9,693 nt of DNA from Chitinophagaceae bacterium UBA3430 (GTDB lineage Bacteria > Bacteroidota > Bacteroidia > Chitinophagales > Chitinophagaceae). The notes below the pieces were generated by a model that saw only the letters and a list, made by a program, of their open reading frames with translations, was not told the DNA's origin and did not search any database. The stretch's first letter is position 1, and the number at the start of each line of letters is the position of its first letter. The stretch is from contig DFST01000095.1 of the NCBI GenBank assembly GCA_002378975.1, forward strand, positions 1 to 9,693. Direction: 5' to 3'. Below are positions 6,887 to 9,693 of the stretch, piece after piece. The translations under genes and the position numbers were made by a program.

Positions 6887-7132
6887 TCAATCGAGGTGAA
6901 TCTCGTAATATTCCATCACTGCATTGCAAAGCAATTGACGCGCACAGGTATCGGCAATGCTGTGGGCTTTTTCACGATCGGCCGCTTCGATCTGCAACGT
7001 GATGCGCTTCCCGATGCGTACATCCTGAACGCCGGATACACCTAGATTGTCCAATCCGCTCATCACTGCCTTTCCTTGCGGATCCAGCAGGTCTTTCAAC
7101 GGCATTACATGTACGTGGGCAGTGAAATTCAT
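6887..7132 (-). CDS. purS: phosphoribosylformylglycinamidine synthase subunit PurS, 81 aa
   Basis: PurS is the small subunit that assembles with PurQ and PurL to make FGAM in step 4 of de novo purine synthesis. The protein MNFTAHVHVMPLKDLLDPQG... matches the family through LLDPQGKAVMSGLDNLG (15-31), VQDVRIGKRITLQIE (35-49) and a C-terminal CARQLLCNAVMEYYEI (63-78), the same order and length as Bacillus PurS (about 84 aa). I start it at 7132 because its ATG overlaps the pssA stop as ATGA; the open frame continues upstream but that part is antisense-like and unrelated. Overlap with pssA suggests translational coupling. PurQ and PurL are not in this window, so it is separated from its partners here. 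Confidence 0.9.
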   Translation of the reverse strand: MNFTAHVHVMPLKDLLDPQGKAVMSGLDNLGVSGVQDVRIGKRITLQIEAADREKAHSIADTCARQLLCNAVMEYYEIHLD

Positions 7133-7893
7133 CGGAGACGTTTTTGGAAAAGCAAAGATAAGAGAACATAAATCGCGAATACGGGCAAGGCGGCCGACCA
7201 GGACAGGAACACCCCTCCCAAAATGGCTGCCAATAGAAATAGATAACGGGGACTGTTGTTCCCCCAACTGAAATCATGGAATTTGAAACTCATCATGGGC
7301 CAGCGAACCACCATGATCGCGCTGAATACAATGGCCAATGCATACAAGAACCACGACTCCAGCAGCAAGGAAGAGAGCCAGGAACCGTTCTCCATCCAAT
7401 AGGCCAGCGGAAGGGTCGCAATGGTGAGTCCGACCGCCGGGGTAGGCACACCCTGAAAATAACTAGACTGGGCGGGACTGATATTGAATCGGGCCAAGCG
7501 CCAGGCAGCAGCCAGGGGGACCAAAAATGCCGGGAGCAGATAAACGATTGATGTATCCATGGCGGTGATCTCCGCCGACCAACTCAATCTTAAAAAAGAA
7601 AAAAGGATCATGCCCGGAGCCACGCCAAAGCTGACCACATCGGCCAAGGAATCCAATTCGCGTCCCATAGCCGAATCGGCTTTGAAGAGCCGCGCCAACA
7701 TCCCATCAAAGAAATCCACCACGGCGGCGAGTGCAATGAACAACGAAGCCAGCCCGATCGAAGCCGGCAGATCGAAATAAACTGTCCCCTCGGCAGTAGG
7801 CACCAATACCATTCCGTCGGTCAATAAAAAAACGATGGCCAAACAGCCGAACAACAAATTCAGGAGGGTGAAGAGATTCGGAATCTGTTTCAT
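7129..7893 (-). CDS. pssA: CDP-diacylglycerol--serine O-phosphatidyltransferase (phosphatidylserine synthase), 254 aa
   Basis: An integral inner-membrane enzyme that condenses CDP-diacylglycerol with serine to give phosphatidylserine, the precursor of phosphatidylethanolamine. The CDP-alcohol phosphatidyltransferase signature DG-x2-AR-x8-G-x3-D-x3-D is complete: D63-G64, A67-R68, G77, D81 and D85, within FFDGMLARLF and GRELDSLADVVSFG. MKQIPNLFTLLNLLFGCLA at the N-terminus and WRLARFNI (131-138) followed by FQGVPTPA (147-154) are typical of PssA rather than of PgsA or cardiolipin synthases. About seven hydrophobic segments are visible. I choose the ATG at 7893, which overlaps the pepP stop as ATGA and gives the normal family start; an in-frame ATG at 7914 would add seven residues inside pepP. 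It ends in another ATGA overlap with purS. Confidence 0.95.
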   Translation of the reverse strand: MKQIPNLFTLLNLLFGCLAIVFLLTDGMVLVPTAEGTVYFDLPASIGLASLFIALAAVVDFFDGMLARLFKADSAMGRELDSLADVVSFGVAPGMILFSFLRLSWSAEITAMDTSIVYLLPAFLVPLAAAWRLARFNISPAQSSYFQGVPTPAVGLTIATLPLAYWMENGSWLSSLLLESWFLYALAIVFSAIMVVRWPMMSFKFHDFSWGNNSPRYLFLLAAILGGVFLSWSAALPVFAIYVLLSLLFQKRLR

Positions 7894-9188
7894 CGAGTCG
7901 AATTTTTCATACAAGCTTCGATCTCTTCCACCGTAATGGGAATGTTTTTCATCAGGTCTTTGTTGCCCTGACGGGTAATCCAGAGATTATTCTCAATCCG
8001 TATACCCATTTGCTCCTCTTCGATGTAAATGCCCGGTTCCACCGTAAACAACATACCGGACTGGATTGGGGCCGTGCGGGTACCCAGATCGTGTACATCC
8101 ACGCCCAAATGATGCGAGATGCCATGATACAGGTATTTGCGATAGGCCCGATTCTCTGCGTCCTCATTCTTAACGTCCGATTTGCGCAGCAGCCCGATCT
8201 TCAGGAATTGCTGCGTGGCCTCTTCGCCTACTTTATCGGTATAATCCAAAATCGTGATGCCGGGCTTCAATAACGACTTGGCATATTCGTGCAAATGCAA
8301 GCAAGCATTGTACACCGTCTTCTGACGACGCGTGAATTTTCCGCTAACCGGAACGGTACGCGTTAGATCGGCGCAATAACCGCCATACTCGGCCCCGAAA
8401 TCCATCAACAACAATTCGCCGTCTTTGCACTCCTGATTGTTGTTGACATAATGCAAAGTGCGGGCGCGATCCCCGCTGGCAATGATGCTGCCATAGGCCG
8501 GACCCGTAGCCCGTTGCGAAAGAAACGAATGCCAGATCTCGGCTTCGATCTCGTATTCCATGACACCTGGACGGATGAACTGTAAAAGTCGACGGAAGGT
8601 CTGCTCCGTGATATCCATCGCTTTTTGCACCACTTCGATTTCTTGCGGGGTTTTGATCGCGCGTAACTCCTTCATGATCGCAGCTGCGCGTTCGTATTTG
8701 TGCAAGGGGTAACGGGCTTTCATTTCATCAATGAAACGATAATCACGCGTGCGGATCAAACTGGCTTTGCGATCGTTCTCATTGCTATCTAGATAAATGT
8801 TCTCAGCTAAGTGGATCCAGGGTTGCAGCAATCCATCCAAGGAATCCAGCCAAATGACGGTCGGCATCCCACTGATCGCTTTGGCTTCGGCCGCGCGCAG
8901 CCTTTTGCCATCCCACTTTTCTTTGAGCTCGTTGGGCCGAACCAACACCAACACCTCGCGGTATTTGGGATCGGGATTATCGGGAAATAAGATCACCATC
9001 GAGTCCTCTTGTGTGATCCCGGACAGCCAAAACAGATCGCTATTCTGCTTGAACGGATAAAGGGCATCGGCATTACTGGGTACCTCGTCGTTGCTCACAA
9101 ATACCGCGATCGAGTTCTTTTTCATGCGGTCCATGAACCGCGACCGATTGCGGGTGAACAAAGCTGAATCCAGGGGTAGATATTTCAT
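7890..9188 (-). CDS. pepP: Xaa-Pro aminopeptidase (aminopeptidase P, M24B), 432 aa
   Basis: Cleaves the N-terminal residue from peptides whose second residue is proline, using two metal ions. The N-terminal creatinase-like domain (about 1-165) includes VPSNADALYPFKQNSDLFWLSG (36-57 in part), typical of PepP. The pita-bread catalytic domain contains all five metal ligands: Asp263 (LLMDFGAE), Asp274 (YCADLTRT), His359 (HGISHHLGVDVHD), Glu384 (TVEPGIY) and Glu399 (GIRIENN). No signal peptide is seen, so it is cytosolic. The length agrees with the family (E. coli 441). It is first in the minus-strand operon with pssA, and its TGA overlaps the pssA ATG. A promoter-like box lies 20 bp upstream in the region shared with the divergent pckA. 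Confidence 0.95.
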   Translation of the reverse strand: MKYLPLDSALFTRNRSRFMDRMKKNSIAVFVSNDEVPSNADALYPFKQNSDLFWLSGITQEDSMVILFPDNPDPKYREVLVLVRPNELKEKWDGKRLRAAEAKAISGMPTVIWLDSLDGLLQPWIHLAENIYLDSNENDRKASLIRTRDYRFIDEMKARYPLHKYERAAAIMKELRAIKTPQEIEVVQKAMDITEQTFRRLLQFIRPGVMEYEIEAEIWHSFLSQRATGPAYGSIIASGDRARTLHYVNNNQECKDGELLLMDFGAEYGGYCADLTRTVPVSGKFTRRQKTVYNACLHLHEYAKSLLKPGITILDYTDKVGEEATQQFLKIGLLRKSDVKNEDAENRAYRKYLYHGISHHLGVDVHDLGTRTAPIQSGMLFTVEPGIYIEEEQMGIRIENNLWITRQGNKDLMKNIPITVEEIEACMKNSTR

Positions 9189-9208
9189 GTTGTCGGTTCT
9201 AACTCCCT

Positions 9209-9216
9209 CGAAATTA
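9209..9216 (-). promoter_or_regulatory. possible -7 box (TAATTTCG) for the pepP operon
   Basis: On the minus strand TAATTTCG differs from TAnnTTTG at one base, 20 bp before the pepP ATG. No convincing -33 element is seen at the usual distance, so the support is only partial. It would drive the whole pepP-pssA-purS-rsmI-M1 unit. Confidence 0.3.
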
Positions 9217-9279
9217 ATGGAAAAATATCAGCCGCTCGATGGCTGTAAATCCATTGAAAATCAACGAAAATGAGAAAAA

Positions 9280-9296
9280 TCAACTCCTGCCGTTGA
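9280..9296. repeat. inverted repeat TCAAC-N7-GTTGA at the pckA -33 region
   Basis: A perfect five-base inverted repeat with a seven-base centre. Its right arm contains the TTG (9293-9295) proposed as the pckA -33 element. A second copy of TCAAC lies at 9261-9265, at the right end of the small palindrome TTGA-AAA-TCAA (9254-9264). The arrangement could be an operator for a dimeric regulator. The arms are short, so chance is a real alternative. Confidence 0.25.
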
Positions 9297-9324
9297 GCCG
9301 ATTTATAAAAAGAGGGTAGATTTG
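9293..9324 (+). promoter_or_regulatory. pckA promoter (TTG -33, TAGATTTG -7)
   Basis: TAGATTTG at 9317-9324 is an exact TAnnTTTG box, and TTG at 9293-9295 stands 21 bp upstream, about the spacing of Bacteroidota promoters. Initiation would fall near 9329-9331 and leave an A-rich leader of about 13 nt (AAATACATACAA) before the ATG at 9343. An A-rich leader in place of a Shine-Dalgarno sequence is normal in this phylum. This is the best-supported promoter in the window. Confidence 0.6.
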
Positions 9325-9342
9325 CGCGACAAATACATACAA

Positions 9343-9693
9343 ATGTCAGTACGAACACTCCGGCTTAGCGATTGGCAAATACAGGAAACGACTAACCAGC
9401 ATTATCAATCCAGTCCCGAGGCGTTGGTTCAAGACACATTACGCATCCAGGAAGGGAGCCTTTCCGATACCGGCGCCCTGGTGATCAAGACCGGGGAGTT
9501 TACCGGCCGTTCGCCGAAGGATAAATTTCTGGTTCGCGATGCCAAGACCGATCAAACGGTGAATTGGAATGAATTCAACCAGCCGATCGCCCCGGAATCA
9601 TTTGAACTGATCCGTACCGATGTTAAACATTACCTCGGCACCCTGAAAGAAGTTTGGGTACGCGACTGTTTTGTTTGTGCCGATCCACGTTAC
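9343..9693 (+). CDS. pckA: phosphoenolpyruvate carboxykinase (ATP), N-terminal 117 residues, cut by the window edge
   Basis: PckA converts oxaloacetate and ATP to PEP, ADP and CO2 as the entry to gluconeogenesis, or runs in reverse for anaplerosis. The visible part contains GALVIKTGEFTGRSPKDKFLVRD (44-66 in part), the family's N-terminal signature, in which Arg56 corresponds to the oxaloacetate-binding arginine (Arg65 in E. coli). NWNEFNQPIAPESFELI (74-90) and VWVRDCFVCADPRY at the cut end follow in the normal order. The P-loop and kinase-specific motifs lie beyond the right edge. The frame is open from the ATG to the end. It is transcribed divergently from pepP across a 154-bp region with a good promoter and a possible operator-like inverted repeat. 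Confidence 0.94.
   Translation, partial: MSVRTLRLSDWQIQETTNQHYQSSPEALVQDTLRIQEGSLSDTGALVIKTGEFTGRSPKDKFLVRDAKTDQTVNWNEFNQPIAPESFELIRTDVKHYLGTLKEVWVRDCFVCADPRY

Noticed and set aside
7133..7267. N-terminal extension of PurS by 45 residues
   Set aside because: The extension lies inside pssA, has no similarity to PurS, and the ATGA overlap gives the normal family start.
9270..9296. Mini-frame ATG...TGA encoding MRKINSCR upstream of pckA, resembling a leader peptide
   Set aside because: It ends before the -7 box of the only good pckA promoter, so it would not be on the transcript, and nothing downstream resembles an attenuator.
1..9693. Mobile element, defence system, CRISPR array, prophage or tRNA gene
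   Set aside because: No transposase, integrase, regularly spaced repeats, cloverleaf or foreign-looking gene was seen; all frames are filled by conserved housekeeping genes.

Overview
The window looks like chromosomal housekeeping DNA from a member of the Bacteroidota (Chitinophagia/Saprospiria-like; the exact order cannot be fixed from this sequence). The evidence is: promoter-like TAnnTTTG boxes, no obvious Shine-Dalgarno sequences before most genes, an A-rich leader before pckA, a separate small PurS, a Bacteroidota-style queuine transglycosylase without the zinc cysteines, and a secreted M1 peptidase. GC content is close to balanced. There are no mobile elements, tRNA or rRNA genes, CRISPR arrays or phage genes. 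Coding density is very high, and the longest gap without a gene is 154 bp.

Layout. (1) Positions 1-1799, minus strand: tgt (queuosine tRNA modification) followed by the 5' part of an LptF/LptG-family permease that runs off the left edge. (2) Positions 1899-4360, plus strand: a membrane-anchored family 2 glycosyltransferase, rsmG (16S rRNA m7G527 methyltransferase) 7 bp downstream, and a NarL/FixJ-type response regulator with no adjacent kinase. (3) Positions 4361-9188, minus strand: a compact five-gene operon transcribed in the order pepP (Xaa-Pro aminopeptidase) > pssA (phosphatidylserine synthase) > purS (purine synthesis subunit) > rsmI (16S rRNA C1402 2'-O-methyltransferase) > exported M1 metallopeptidase. 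The first two junctions are ATGA overlaps and the next two are gaps of 7 and 17 bp. (4) Positions 9343-9693, plus strand: the first 117 codons of pckA (ATP-dependent PEP carboxykinase), diverging from pepP and cut by the right edge.

The genes serve translation accuracy (tgt, rsmG, rsmI), envelope building (LptF/G permease, glycosyltransferase, pssA), peptide turnover (pepP, M1 peptidase) and central metabolism (purS, pckA). The operons appear to be cohorts of housekeeping genes rather than one pathway.

I found no convincing undescribed system. The points most worth checking are: start codons that sit 4-5 nt after a TAnnTTTG-type box, implying leaderless mRNAs; the missing TGT zinc site; purS translationally coupled to a phospholipid gene; two convergent genes whose stop codons abut as TGATCA; and a marked excess of GATC and CGATCG.
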